From positions 1 to 64,000 of the forward strand of contig LOEV01000123.1 in the NCBI GenBank assembly GCA_001516065.1: a DNA stretch of 64,000 nt, written 5' to 3'. A program made the position numbers and the translations under genes. Positions within the stretch are counted from its first letter, which is position 1, and the number at the start of each line of letters is the position of its first letter. This DNA comes from Alphaproteobacteria bacterium BRH_c36 (GTDB taxonomy: Bacteria; Pseudomonadota; Alphaproteobacteria; Rhizobiales; Hyphomicrobiaceae). Under the pieces are notes generated by a model. That model did not search any database, was not told where the DNA came from, and saw only the letters and a program-made list of their open reading frames with translations. Positions 8,275 to 18,599 of this stretch are shown here, piece after piece.

Positions 8275-9278
8275 GCAGCCTCCTTTGAAGCGGCAACCAG
8301 CGCGCCCGTCTGCTTGAAGCAGCGCAATGAGAAAAGGATCTGGCGGGGAACGTCGTCGAGTCCGGCGGCCGTGGAAGCTTCGACCAGTGCCCGCAGCGCC
8401 GCGTCACGCGATTTCGCATGGATCATGCAATAGAGGTTATAGGGCCACTCACTCTTGTAGCGCGTGCGACGGTAGCACAGGTTGATGCTGGGGCATTTGG
8501 CGAGGGCTGCGCCGGCGCGGTCGATGTCGGCTGGATCGACATCCCAGACCACCATCGCATTCGACCTCCAGCCAAGCGCGCGATGGCGGACTATGACGCC
8601 AATCCGGGGTAGAACTCCGGCCTCGCAAAGCTCGCCGGTACGGGCGATGACGTCGCCTTCGGCGCGGCCCAGCCGTTCTGCAACTTCGCGGAATGGCGTG
8701 GCGACCAACGGCAGCCCTGTGATGAGTTCCTGGACTAGTTGCCGGTCGCCTTCGCGGAGGCTGCGGCGCGAGACGTCCGCAGTGGCCATGTCGACGAGAT
8801 CATGCCGAACCACCTGCTCGCTGGAAAGTGGAAATCCCAGGTCAATGTGATAGGGGCGCTCCAGGCGCAGCTCGAGTACCCGGTTGCCGGTTTGGCTTTC
8901 CACTTTGGCGATCGCCGCGTTGACATAGGCACGGTCGGGCCCGGTCACCACGAACCAAAGGTTCCAATCGTTTTCTCTGAGGTAGACGTGGTTGATGCCC
9001 GGCTCGGCGCACAGAATCGCAGCTTTGCTGTCAACGTCCAGATCGGGCACCGATATCGCTGCGAGAGTGCTTGCCCCAAGCGTATTCGGGCGCACGACGC
9101 CGCCGACACGGGCAACTACACCAGATGCCTGAAGCCTCGAAAGGCGAGCGATCACGTCCTCTTCGGCGAGGCCGATCTTGTTTCCAATCTCCAGGAACGG
9201 ACGCTCAACAAGGGGCAGCGCGCGCTGCCAGCCTTCCAGCAGTTGACTATCGAAACTATCGCTTGACGAGACACCCAT
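8271..9278 (-). CDS. nirD: NirDL fused siroheme decarboxylase
   Basis: 335 aa, about twice the length of a single Nir decarboxylase subunit and clearly two tandem copies of the AsnC-like module. The first half (residues 1-165) ends GFPLSSEQV. The second begins near REGDRQLVQELITGLPLVATPF and carries the NirL/NirH-like GVIVRHRALGWRSNAM and SEWPYNLYCMIHAK segments. Fused NirDL is known from several denitrifiers including Paracoccus, whereas pseudomonads keep nirD and nirL separate. Role: decarboxylation of siroheme during heme d1 synthesis. Confidence 0.92.
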   Translation of the reverse strand: MGVSSSDSFDSQLLEGWQRALPLVERPFLEIGNKIGLAEEDVIARLSRLQASGVVARVGGVVRPNTLGASTLAAISVPDLDVDSKAAILCAEPGINHVYLRENDWNLWFVVTGPDRAYVNAAIAKVESQTGNRVLELRLERPYHIDLGFPLSSEQVVRHDLVDMATADVSRRSLREGDRQLVQELITGLPLVATPFREVAERLGRAEGDVIARTGELCEAGVLPRIGVIVRHRALGWRSNAMVVWDVDPADIDRAGAALAKCPSINLCYRRTRYKSEWPYNLYCMIHAKSRDAALRALVEASTAAGLDDVPRQILFSLRCFKQTGALVAASKEAA

Positions 9279-9281
9279 GGC

Positions 9282-10478
9282 TCACAGTCCTGTCCGGTGC
9301 GCACGCGAGGTGAAAAAAATTCCGCTCGGGCTGGTAGCGGCAATCTCAGCTTTCTTTTCAAAGGTCCGTGCGTCGTACACGTGGACCGCATTGGCGTCGC
9401 GCACCGAGACCCAGACTTCATGCCCCCTTGCGGTAAATTCCATGTGCAGGACTGCCGGACCCGGCTTCCATTCCTTGACGACTTCGGCTGTACGCGAGTC
9501 GATGACCTGGATCGTGTCATTGAAGGGATGGGCGAAATTGACCCAGACATGGCGTCCATCTGGCCGCGCAACGGCGAAGACCGGCTGGCCGTGCACTTTC
9601 GTCCTGCCGACCTCCGCGAAACTGCGGGTGTCGACGAAGAGTACTTCGTGGCGTCCCACCGCCGGCAACACGAATCGGTCGCCGGCCAGCGCCCAGCCTT
9701 CGAGATGAGGCATCTTGTAGACGGGGAGTTTTTCATCTCCGCGCCCGTAGTTGTCGAGAATGCGCCGTGGCTTGACGGTATCGTCCCAGAGATCGACAAG
9801 GCTGAGGCCATCCTCGCCGTAGAGGCCGGCGACGTAGTAGCGGCCATCGGCGGTGATTAGGGCGTCGTAGGGGTTGGCGCCGATGCCTTCCAGTTTGGTG
9901 ATGATGCAGGGTGCAGCACCTTTCGAGAAATCGGCGATCCAGGTTTCGCCTGCGTCCCAAAGCGTGAAAACGAACCTGCGGCCGGGCGCATCGACAAGGC
10001 CGATCGTCTTCGATAGACCCCCCGGCCACGCCGCCGGAATGTCGGCGACCGGAGCAAGCGTTGCGGCATCGAACACGCGGACGCCGCCGGGCTCGTAGTT
10101 CGAAACCGCGACGAGGGTGCCGTCATCGGAGATCGCCCCGCCGATTGAGTTCCCCGCCTGGACTACGCGCCCGGCAATCGAGCCGGTGAGGAGATCGACC
10201 TTGGTCAAGCCGCCGTCGCGGCCGAAGACGAAGGCGTAGCGCTGGTCGCGGGAAAAGACGGCCGAGGCGTGAGACAGGTCCCCGAGGCCTTCTACGCGAG
10301 AGAGAGTTTTGCGCCCGGTGGTATCGACGATGAGGAGAGAACCGGTCGCGCGCTCGATGACGATCCCCAGATCGCCAGTACCGCGCAGTTCCTGTTCCGA
10401 CGCCCGCAGGACGCCCGTGGCACCGACTGCAATAAGACCCAAGGTGAAGACCAGCAGCGCTTTCAGCAGAACCTTCAT
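9282..10478 (-). CDS. nirF: NirF, heme d1 biosynthesis dehydrogenase-like protein
   Basis: Start at ATG 10478, overlapping the nirC stop as ATGA (the ORF track adds 24 codons of nirC DNA). 398 aa: signal peptide MKVLLKALLVFTLGLIAVG, then a d1-type eight-bladed propeller without a cytochrome c domain. NirF is essential for heme d1 assembly in the periplasm and binds d1 or a late precursor. It lies in the canonical nirC-nirF-nirD order. The conserved histidine-bearing PHLEGWALAGDRF segment lies around residue 275. Confidence 0.92.
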   Translation of the reverse strand: MKVLLKALLVFTLGLIAVGATGVLRASEQELRGTGDLGIVIERATGSLLIVDTTGRKTLSRVEGLGDLSHASAVFSRDQRYAFVFGRDGGLTKVDLLTGSIAGRVVQAGNSIGGAISDDGTLVAVSNYEPGGVRVFDAATLAPVADIPAAWPGGLSKTIGLVDAPGRRFVFTLWDAGETWIADFSKGAAPCIITKLEGIGANPYDALITADGRYYVAGLYGEDGLSLVDLWDDTVKPRRILDNYGRGDEKLPVYKMPHLEGWALAGDRFVLPAVGRHEVLFVDTRSFAEVGRTKVHGQPVFAVARPDGRHVWVNFAHPFNDTIQVIDSRTAEVVKEWKPGPAVLHMEFTARGHEVWVSVRDANAVHVYDARTFEKKAEIAATSPSGIFFTSRAHRTGL

Positions 10479-10813
10479 CGGCCGCCCTCCTGCTGCAAGA
10501 GATAGTGGGCGATCCATTCCGCGTCGCCCTCGCTGAGCAGCGGTCGCCACGGGGGCATCGGCGTACCTGGAACCCCATCGAGGATGATCTCCTTGATCGC
10601 TTCCGGCGACGAGCCTTTAAGCGTCGTGGCGCGAATATCGGGGCCAAGGCCCCCTTTCAACGTCATGCCGTGGCAGGAGCCACAGTCCTGAAGAACGAGG
10701 CGCTCAAGGGCTGCCGCACGATCTGCGTCAACCGTCCGAGACAAGTGTTCTCCGGCCCATAAGGTTGCCGACCAGCAGAGAACTAAGCCAGCTGCGACCC
10801 ACAATCTATACAT
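10475..10813 (-). CDS. nirC: NirC, c-type cytochrome of nir operon
   Basis: Small periplasmic monoheme cytochrome c. I choose ATG 10813 (MYRLWVAAGLVLCWSATLWA), 112 aa, because GGAGG lies eight bases upstream; the ORF-track start at 10822 is a TTG with no better site. Heme motif CGSCH at about residue 45 and a distal methionine candidate in GTPMPPW. NirC is thought to donate electrons to NirS or to late heme d1 maturation. It overlaps the nirE 3' end by a few bases and nirF by four. Confidence 0.9.
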   Translation of the reverse strand: MYRLWVAAGLVLCWSATLWAGEHLSRTVDADRAAALERLVLQDCGSCHGMTLKGGLGPDIRATTLKGSSPEAIKEIILDGVPGTPMPPWRPLLSEGDAEWIAHYLLQQEGGR

Positions 10814-11609
10814 GGACGGCAACCTCCTTTTCCGCTCTATGCAAAGCTATGGCGTCGCGAACGACAGGGCAGATGTCGCGGCTCGGATAGAGCGATACGA
10901 CGTCGCCGATGATGAACAGGACGGGGCCGTCGAAGTTGGCGCGGGCGGTCGCTCCGGCGACGTCTTCCAGGTCGGAGACAAGACGCCGTTCGCGCGAGGT
11001 GGTGCCGTTGTTGACAGCAAGCACCGGGGTCGTTGCCGACCGGCCTTCCTCGATGAGGCGCCCGGCGATTTCCGCGATGTTGGCTGCGCCCATGTAGACG
11101 ACGAGCGTTGTTTCCTTGTCGGCAAGCCCGGCCCAATCGAATTCGAGCGGCTGGTCCTGACGGCAATGGCCGGTGATATAGCGGACGCCGGTCGCCAGTC
11201 CGCGATGTGTGAGAGGCACGCCGATGCTTGCCGCGCAACCTTGCGCAGCAGTAATGCCCGGCACGATTTCGCAGGGAATGCCCGCCTCGCGCAGTGCGAC
11301 GGCCTCCTCTGAACCGCGCCCGAAGATGAACGGGTCGCCACCCTTCAGCCGGATGGTGTTGCGGCCGGCCCGCGCCTCCGCGATCAGAATCGAGTTAATC
11401 TTTTCCTGCGGAACGGGGTGGCGTCTGGGCTCCTTGCCGACAGGGATCAGCTTGGCCTGCCGACCGGCCAGCGCCAGGACTTCGTTCGAGACAAGCCGGT
11501 CGAACACGATGACATCGGCACTCGAGATCAACCGCATCGCCTTTACCGTCAGGAGATCGGGATCACCGGGTCCGGCGCCGACGAGGAAAACTCGTCCGGG
11601 CATTTTCAT
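10806..11609 (-). CDS. nirE: NirE, uroporphyrinogen-III C-methyltransferase
   Basis: 267 aa, SUMT family. The SAM-binding start VGAGPGDPDLLTVKA, the GGDPFIFGRG loop at about residues 93-102, and PGITAAQGCAASIGVPLTHR are all intact. It makes precorrin-2 from uroporphyrinogen III, the branch to siroheme and heme d1. This is the stand-alone SUMT form without the CysG dehydrogenase/chelatase domain, so precorrin-2 oxidation and iron insertion must come from genes outside the window. Its place between nirS and nirC is the Paracoccus/Pseudomonas nirE position. Confidence 0.93.
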   Translation of the reverse strand: MKMPGRVFLVGAGPGDPDLLTVKAMRLISSADVIVFDRLVSNEVLALAGRQAKLIPVGKEPRRHPVPQEKINSILIAEARAGRNTIRLKGGDPFIFGRGSEEAVALREAGIPCEIVPGITAAQGCAASIGVPLTHRGLATGVRYITGHCRQDQPLEFDWAGLADKETTLVVYMGAANIAEIAGRLIEEGRSATTPVLAVNNGTTSRERRLVSDLEDVAGATARANFDGPVLFIIGDVVSLYPSRDICPVVRDAIALHRAEKEVAVHV

Positions 11610-11662
11610 GTCCTCTACTCCTCAGTTCTCTGGCTTGCGGGAAGCGTAATCATCAAAGCGAA

Positions 11663-11689
11663 GCAGGAAGCGGCAGGGCCGCTTCCTGC
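11663..11689 (-). terminator. strong stem-loop between nirS and nirE
   Basis: GCAGGAAGCGGC and GCCGCTTCCTGC form a perfect 12-bp stem with a 3-base loop, starting 13 bases after the nirS stop. No run of U follows on the nir strand, so it looks less like a full intrinsic terminator than a 3' stabilising stem or partial terminator. Such a stem would keep nirS mRNA abundant over the downstream biosynthesis genes. Confidence 0.65.
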
Positions 11690-11702
11690 CGTCAACGCAG
11701 CA

Positions 11703-13469
<1,767 letters not shown>

Positions 13470-13525
13470 TCAACCTCCGTGCTGATGGTGCACGAAAAGG
13501 ATGAACCAAAGTTCGCGTACCCTAT

Positions 13526-13539
13526 TTGACTTTTGGCAA
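13526..13539. promoter_or_regulatory. FNR/NnrR-type box between nirS and nirI
   Basis: TTGACTTTTGGCAA fits the TTG-N8-CAA dyad of the FNR/DNR/NnrR family (TTGAY-N4-RTCAA with one change in the right half). It lies 62 bp upstream of the nirS ATG and 54 bp upstream of the nirI ATG, and is the only such dyad I see in this divergent promoter. It could therefore serve both operons, probably through an NO- or oxygen-responsive regulator such as the Crp/Fnr protein at 24495-25202. Confidence 0.6.
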
Positions 13540-13593
13540 GGCTCATCCGTTTGGCCGTGACAGACTGACCTGGGTCATCAGAAAGGATTGGCG

Positions 13594-15792
13594 ATGGCCC
13601 TCGAGAACGGAGAGCGAATGGGCTTAAGAGATTGGCCGGCTATTGACTTGCGCCGCGTTCGGCTTGCGTTTTCGCGGCCGGTCGCGGTCCCGCTACTTGT
13701 GGCCGGTATGTTCTCGCTCTGGCTTCCTGGCGAGCCAGCCCTGTCGCAATCAAGTTTTGTTGCAAGCGATGCCATCGCACCCGCCACACCCGATCGTGCC
13801 CTGGCGGGCAGACTGCTGCCACAGGCCGGCTCAATCGAGCGTCTCGAAAGGCTTGAGGACAATCCGCAAGGTTGGGCGGCCATCGAAAATTCTGGAACCG
13901 TCGGCCTGATCGCATCAACCTGGGAAATCGCGGAGTCGGTTGGCTACTCGGGCCGGCCGATCGATATTCTTGTCGGCATAACGCAGGACGCAAAAATTTC
14001 CGGTGCCGAACTGATGAGGCACAATGAGCCCGTCTTGACGCTCGGCATTTCGAGCGAGGACATCGCACGATACGTCGCCGGGTTCGCGGGCTACGACCTT
14101 ACAGCGCCGAAAATCGAAGCCTTCAAGGACTCGCGCGCGCTGCCGCCCATCATCGCGGGGGCAACCGTTTCGACTGGCGTGATCCGCGACGCGATCCTGC
14201 GCACCGCGCGGACGGTTGCGGTCGGGCGCGGACTGATCAAAACGGCGAGTCAGGATATCGACCGCGTTTCGTTTTCCGAAGCAAACTGGGAGAAGCTTGC
14301 CGGCGACGGTTCTATTACCCAAACCGCAATGACATTCAATGAAGCTGGAAGGCGCTTCGGCGCAATCGCTCATCCTCTGCCGCAAACCGACGGAACGTTC
14401 ATAGCGATGGCGGCCGCCATTCTCGACCCGCCGACGATCGGGCGCAATCTGCTCGGACAGCAGGCCTATACGCGCGCCGTCAGTGCGCTCGCCCCCGGTG
14501 ACACGGCGCTGATGATCGCCAGCTCAGGGGCGCAGTCGCACCGCGGCACAAGCTACCGGAAATCCGGTATCTTCGAGCTCATCGAGATAATCCAGAATGA
14601 GAAGACGATCCGACTGAAGAAAGAGGACTATCTGCGCATCGACCGGCTCGCACTTGCCGGTGCGCCCGAATTCAAGGAGATCAGCGTCTTCAGACTCGGC
14701 GCCGAAACCGGCTTGCGCGCGTCCGAGGCGTTTCGCATCGAGGTGACGGCGGAGCGCGAACGCGAAGACGGTTCGCCAGCCACTCTTCGCATTCCACTCA
14801 CTTACAAAATCCCGCAACACTATATCAACATGACGGGTGCCGCCGAAGCCGCCGCAGAAGATCCGCTGTGGCTGGCCGCGTGGCAGCGCAAGCCGCTGAC
14901 GATTGCGTTCACCGCGATGATGATTATCGGCGTCGCCGGCTCCTTCTTCGTGCAAGAGTTTTTCGTACGGCGGCCCAAACTGTGGCTTTGGGGTCGACTT
15001 GGATTTCTCGCCCTGACAGTAGTATTCCTTGGAGGAATCGCCAAGGGGCAGCTCTCGGTGGTTCAGGTCGTCGCCTTCCTGCATTCGCTCCTCAACGGAT
15101 TCCGCTGGGAGACCTTCCTCATCGAGCCGGTGATTTTCGTTCTCTGGGGTTTCGTGGCTCTCGGACTGCTGTTCTGGGGGCGCGGGGCATATTGTGGCTG
15201 GTTGTGTCCGTTCGGCGCGCTGCAGGAAGTCTTGAACGAAGGCGCAAAGCGTCTTGGCGTGCGACAGATCGAAGTGCCGTTTGCGATCCAGGAGCGGCTA
15301 TGGGCGATCAAGTACACGCTGTTCGTCGTAATCCTCGGCCTGTCCTTCTACTCGATGGAGAAGGCGCTTATTTTGGCGGAAGTGGAACCGTTCAAGACCG
15401 CGATCTCGTTCCGCTTCGTGCGCGAATGGCCCTTCGTCCTTTTCGCTGTCGGACTTCTCGCGGCCGGGCTTTTCATCGAGCGCTTCTACTGCCGCTATCT
15501 TTGTCCGCTGGGGGCGGCGCTGGCGATCCCGGCGAAACTGAAGCTGTTCGACTGGCTGCACCGCAGGCCGCAATGCGGCAGCGAGTGCCGGTTCTGCGAA
15601 ACGCAGTGCACTGTCGGAGCCATCGATACGCTCGGCCGGATCAACCCGAACGAATGCATCCTGTGCCTGCGATGCCAAGTGATCATGAACGACGAAGCAC
15701 AATGCGTGGTGCTGAAGCGGCGCGCGGCGCGCCATGGTGGCGCTTCGGCTGCGGCTGCCAAAACACCGGTGGCCGCGCCGCCGCCTATGTAA
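13594..15792 (+). CDS. nirI: NirI, NosR/NirI-family membrane iron-sulfur flavoprotein
   Basis: Start at ATG 13594, six bases after GAAAGGA; the track's TTG at 13588 is less likely. 732 aa. N-terminal signal or membrane segment (residues about 25-55), periplasmic FMN-binding domain with AGATVST near residue 191 as the probable flavinylation site, then several membrane helices, two CxxxCP motifs (CGWLCPFG, CRYLCPLG) and a C-terminal ferredoxin-like part (CGSECRFCETQC, CILCLRC). The family supports expression or electron supply of nitrite/N2O reductase. Its position opposite nirS makes it NirI rather than NosR. Followed by nirX. Confidence 0.9.
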   Translation: MALENGERMGLRDWPAIDLRRVRLAFSRPVAVPLLVAGMFSLWLPGEPALSQSSFVASDAIAPATPDRALAGRLLPQAGSIERLERLEDNPQGWAAIENSGTVGLIASTWEIAESVGYSGRPIDILVGITQDAKISGAELMRHNEPVLTLGISSEDIARYVAGFAGYDLTAPKIEAFKDSRALPPIIAGATVSTGVIRDAILRTARTVAVGRGLIKTASQDIDRVSFSEANWEKLAGDGSITQTAMTFNEAGRRFGAIAHPLPQTDGTFIAMAAAILDPPTIGRNLLGQQAYTRAVSALAPGDTALMIASSGAQSHRGTSYRKSGIFELIEIIQNEKTIRLKKEDYLRIDRLALAGAPEFKEISVFRLGAETGLRASEAFRIEVTAEREREDGSPATLRIPLTYKIPQHYINMTGAAEAAAEDPLWLAAWQRKPLTIAFTAMMIIGVAGSFFVQEFFVRRPKLWLWGRLGFLALTVVFLGGIAKGQLSVVQVVAFLHSLLNGFRWETFLIEPVIFVLWGFVALGLLFWGRGAYCGWLCPFGALQEVLNEGAKRLGVRQIEVPFAIQERLWAIKYTLFVVILGLSFYSMEKALILAEVEPFKTAISFRFVREWPFVLFAVGLLAAGLFIERFYCRYLCPLGAALAIPAKLKLFDWLHRRPQCGSECRFCETQCTVGAIDTLGRINPNECILCLRCQVIMNDEAQCVVLKRRAARHGGASAAAAKTPVAAPPPM

Positions 15793-15811
15793 AATCGAGG
15801 AGGACCGTTCA

Positions 15812-16765
15812 ATGACAATGACCCGCCGGAGATTTCTCGTTACGGCTGTCGCGGCCGGCAGCGTAGGCGGCCTCGGGGCACTCATCGCCTCGGGCGATGC
15901 AAGGCCCGGGTTCATCTGGCGCGGTTCCGCTCTCGGCGGCGAAGCTCGCGTGTCGCTCTATGGAGCTGACACGGACGCCGCCCGCAGCGCGCTGAGTGCA
16001 GTGGCAAATGAGATTGAGCGGCTGGAGGACATCTTCTCGCTACATCGCGAGACGTCCGAACTTCGCCGGCTCAACCGGGATGGCCACCTGGCGTCCCCAT
16101 CGCGCGACCTTGCCGACGTGATCGGCTCGGCGCTGAGATGGCGCGAGACAACAGGCGGCGCATTCGACCCGACGGTGCAACCGCTGTGGCAGGCTGCAGC
16201 CGATGGCATCGCGCCGACACCGGAGCTTGTTGCGAGAGCGGGCGCTGCCGTAGCCGTCGGCGTGGGAGCGATCTCGATCCCGCCGGGGGCTGGGCTGACC
16301 CTCAACGGTATCGCGCAGGGCCGGATTGCCGACCGCGTCACGGAAGTGCTGCTCGCGCATGGCTTTGAGGATGTCGTGGTCGACGCCGGGGAACTGCGGT
16401 TGCCCGGCAAGGCGCGCAGGGCGGTCGGCGTTCCGGCGGCCAAGGCTGCCGTTTCGGTCGCTGAAGTCGCGATCGCCACAAGCGAACCGAAGACCCTGGT
16501 CTTCGACCAAAGTTCCTGGCGCCACCACCTTATCGACCCGAGAACCGGAGCCAGCCCGCGCCACTGGGAAAGCATCTCGGTGTTCGCGCCGACAGCGGAA
16601 ACGGCCGATGCGCTATCGACGGCATTCGCGGTGTTGCCGCATGAGGCGGTCGCGGATCTCACCTCGACGATCGGCGACATCGCGGTGATTGGCGCGGATG
16701 GCAGGGGCCGCGTGCGGCGTTTCGGCGACCTGTCGCTGATCGGTTCGAGGACTGCAACATCATGA
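15812..16765 (+). CDS. nirX: NirX, ApbE-family FAD:protein FMN transferase
   Basis: Start at ATG 15812 after GAGGAGG; 317 aa. The N-terminus TRRRFLVTAVAAGSVGG is a twin-arginine signal, so it acts in the periplasm. ApbE features: GGAFDPTVQPLW, the LNGIAQGRIADRV segment, DVVVDAGELR and the metal site HHLIDPRTG. ApbE proteins attach FMN covalently to threonine in flavoproteins. The obvious target is NirI, encoded just upstream. The same pair (nirI-nirX) occurs in Paracoccus, and the homologous NosX serves NosR. Overlaps nnrS by four bases. Confidence 0.92.
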   Translation: MTMTRRRFLVTAVAAGSVGGLGALIASGDARPGFIWRGSALGGEARVSLYGADTDAARSALSAVANEIERLEDIFSLHRETSELRRLNRDGHLASPSRDLADVIGSALRWRETTGGAFDPTVQPLWQAAADGIAPTPELVARAGAAVAVGVGAISIPPGAGLTLNGIAQGRIADRVTEVLLAHGFEDVVVDAGELRLPGKARRAVGVPAAKAAVSVAEVAIATSEPKTLVFDQSSWRHHLIDPRTGASPRHWESISVFAPTAETADALSTAFAVLPHEAVADLTSTIGDIAVIGADGRGRVRRFGDLSLIGSRTATS

Positions 16766-17976
16766 CACGTGTAATCGAATCGTCGCGCGCACCGATTTTA
16801 TTGAGCGAAGGCTTCCGTTTCTTCTTCTTCGCTGGACCGGTGTATGCCATTGTGGCGATGCTGATCTGGCTCGGCTGGCTCGGTATCCACGCGGCGGGCG
16901 CGGTGGCGACCTACGTTCCCTTCTCACAACCGCCGCAGCAGTGGCACGCCCACGAGATGATCTTCGGATACGGCGGCGCGGTACTAGCCGGATTCCTGCT
17001 GACGGCCGTGCCGAATTGGACGGGGGTCAAGGCCAGCCCTGCAACCTTCATTACCAGCCTTGCTGCGCTTTGGCTGACAGGCCGCCTCGCGGTGCTGTTT
17101 TCCACCGAGCTGCCCGCAGCTCTGGTCATGATTGTGGACATCGCGTTCATTCCGGTGCTCGGCGCAAACATCCTGGTCAATCTGCTGAAGCGGCCGAAAC
17201 CCCAAAACATGCTGTTCCTGATACTGCTGGCCATGATGACGGCAGGGAACGCGGCGGTGCACCTCGAATGGATGGGGGCCGCTTCGGAGACGTCCACGGG
17301 GGGGCTTCGAATGGGTCTTCTGACCCTCGCTGCAATGATCGCCGTCCTGGGCGGGCGCGTCACGCCTGGCTTCACCCGGAACGCGATGGTGCGCGCTGGA
17401 ATCGAAACGGGACTCCCGAGTTCGCGCGGCTGGCTCGACGGAATCGGCATTTCCAGCGCGATCCTGTTGGCACCGCTAGCAGCGATCGACCCGGGCGACA
17501 CGATACTGGCGGTCGTTGCCGCGATTGCAGCTGTCAGCAACGGCTTAAGGCTTTCCGGTTGGCGCACCCTCGCCGTGCTCGATCAGCCGATCCTGTGGAG
17601 TTTGCACCTCGGGTTCGCAATGCTTGCTGCTGGCTATGGATTGCTCGCGCTGCATTGGTTCGGCCTGGGATTTAGCGAAGCAGCGGCCTTGCACGTCGTA
17701 GCCATCGGCGCCATTGGCGGCATGACGATAGCCGTGATGAGCCGGGCGACGCTCGGCCACACCGGCCGGCCGCTGACCGTTCCAAAGGCGATAGCCGGTG
17801 CCTATGCGCTTGTGGCACTGGCCGCGCTCGTGCGGTCGGCGGGCGTCGTTCTTGCCCCGCAGCACTACTTCACTATGATGTTCCTGGCTGGCGGCCTTTG
17901 GGTTGCGGCGTTCGTTATTTTCATCGCCGTGTACGCTCCAATCGTGATGTCACCGCGGCTTCAAAAGTCGGAGTGA
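16762..17976 (+). CDS. nnrS: NnrS family heme-copper membrane protein
   Basis: 404 aa, about twelve hydrophobic helices. Early family signature PQQWHAHEMIFGYGGAVLAGFLLTAVPNW at about residues 53-80, with later conserved histidines in ALHWFGLGF and ALHVVAIGAIGGM, and MSRATLGHTGRP near the end. NnrS proteins bind heme and copper and protect against NO stress by limiting dinitrosyl-iron complexes. Usually co-regulated with nir/nor genes by NnrR, as placed here between nirX and norC. Confidence 0.93.
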   Translation: MTRVIESSRAPILLSEGFRFFFFAGPVYAIVAMLIWLGWLGIHAAGAVATYVPFSQPPQQWHAHEMIFGYGGAVLAGFLLTAVPNWTGVKASPATFITSLAALWLTGRLAVLFSTELPAALVMIVDIAFIPVLGANILVNLLKRPKPQNMLFLILLAMMTAGNAAVHLEWMGAASETSTGGLRMGLLTLAAMIAVLGGRVTPGFTRNAMVRAGIETGLPSSRGWLDGIGISSAILLAPLAAIDPGDTILAVVAAIAAVSNGLRLSGWRTLAVLDQPILWSLHLGFAMLAAGYGLLALHWFGLGFSEAAALHVVAIGAIGGMTIAVMSRATLGHTGRPLTVPKAIAGAYALVALAALVRSAGVVLAPQHYFTMMFLAGGLWVAAFVIFIAVYAPIVMSPRLQKSE

Positions 17977-18039
17977 GGATTACCGCCATTGCGACAAACA
18001 CGTTCAGTCGATCGTCGTGGCACGAAAACATTAGCTCTC

Positions 18040-18053
18040 TTGCCTTTCGTTAA
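18040..18053 (+). promoter_or_regulatory. possible degenerate NnrR/FNR box upstream of norC
   Basis: TTGCCTTTCGTTAA has the TTG-N8-NAA spacing of FNR-family sites, with one half-site base off consensus (TAA for CAA). It lies 66 bp upstream of the norC ATG within the only intergenic gap (143 bp) before the nor operon. Weak on sequence alone. Confidence 0.35.
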
Positions 18054-18119
18054 GCGCCAAGGCGGTGCAGCGAGCCACAATGCGCTCACCAACCGCCTGT
18101 TTCGAGGAGGCACAAAAAA

Positions 18120-18572
18120 ATGCGCGAAGTCATGACCAAGACGATGGCCCGCAATATATTCTACGGGGGATCGTTGTTCTTCATCATCATCTTTGTTGGC
18201 CTCACGGCCCACAGCCATTACTACATCGTCACGAAATCAACGGCCGGTCAGCCGCTGACGAGCTCCGTCGCGAAGGGCAAGCACGTGTGGGAACGACACG
18301 CGTGCATCAATTGCCATTCGCTGCACGGCGAAGGGGCCTATTTCGCGCCCGAGGTCGGCAACGTGATGACCCGGTGGGGCGTCATCGACAATCCCGAGGA
18401 TGCCTTCCAGACGCTGAAGGGCTGGATGGAAGCGCAGCCGACGGGGGTCGAAGGCCGCCGGCAGATGCCGCAGTTCAACCTCACCGACGAGGAAATCCGC
18501 GACCTCTCCAACTTCCTGATCTGGGCCGACAAAACGGACACCCAGAATTGGCCGCCGAACGACGCCGGTTGA
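18120..18572 (+). CDS. norC: NorC, cytochrome c subunit of nitric oxide reductase
   Basis: 150 aa. One N-terminal membrane anchor (NIFYGGSLFFIIIFVGLTAHSHYY), then a periplasmic heme c domain with CINCH at about residue 62 and the axial methionine in RRQMPQFNLT. NorC relays electrons from cytochrome c or cupredoxin to NorB. GAGGAGG precedes the ATG by nine bases. First gene of norCBQDEF in standard order. Confidence 0.96.
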   Translation: MREVMTKTMARNIFYGGSLFFIIIFVGLTAHSHYYIVTKSTAGQPLTSSVAKGKHVWERHACINCHSLHGEGAYFAPEVGNVMTRWGVIDNPEDAFQTLKGWMEAQPTGVEGRRQMPQFNLTDEEIRDLSNFLIWADKTDTQNWPPNDAG

Positions 18573-18599
18573 TCCGAAACACGCGTGGAGAAAGCCCCC

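Noticed and set aside
7799-8419. N-terminal extension of the NirH ORF to 370 aa
   Set aside because: Arginine/proline-rich shadow translation of nirG; NirH homology begins at ATG 7798.
7307-9278. Lrp/AsnC transcription regulators
   Set aside because: The fold is AsnC-like, but the four modules sit in the heme d1 operon and carry siroheme decarboxylase segments.
13594-15792. NosR (nitrous oxide reductase regulator)
   Set aside because: Same family, but it is divergent from nirS and no nos genes are in the window, so NirI is preferred.
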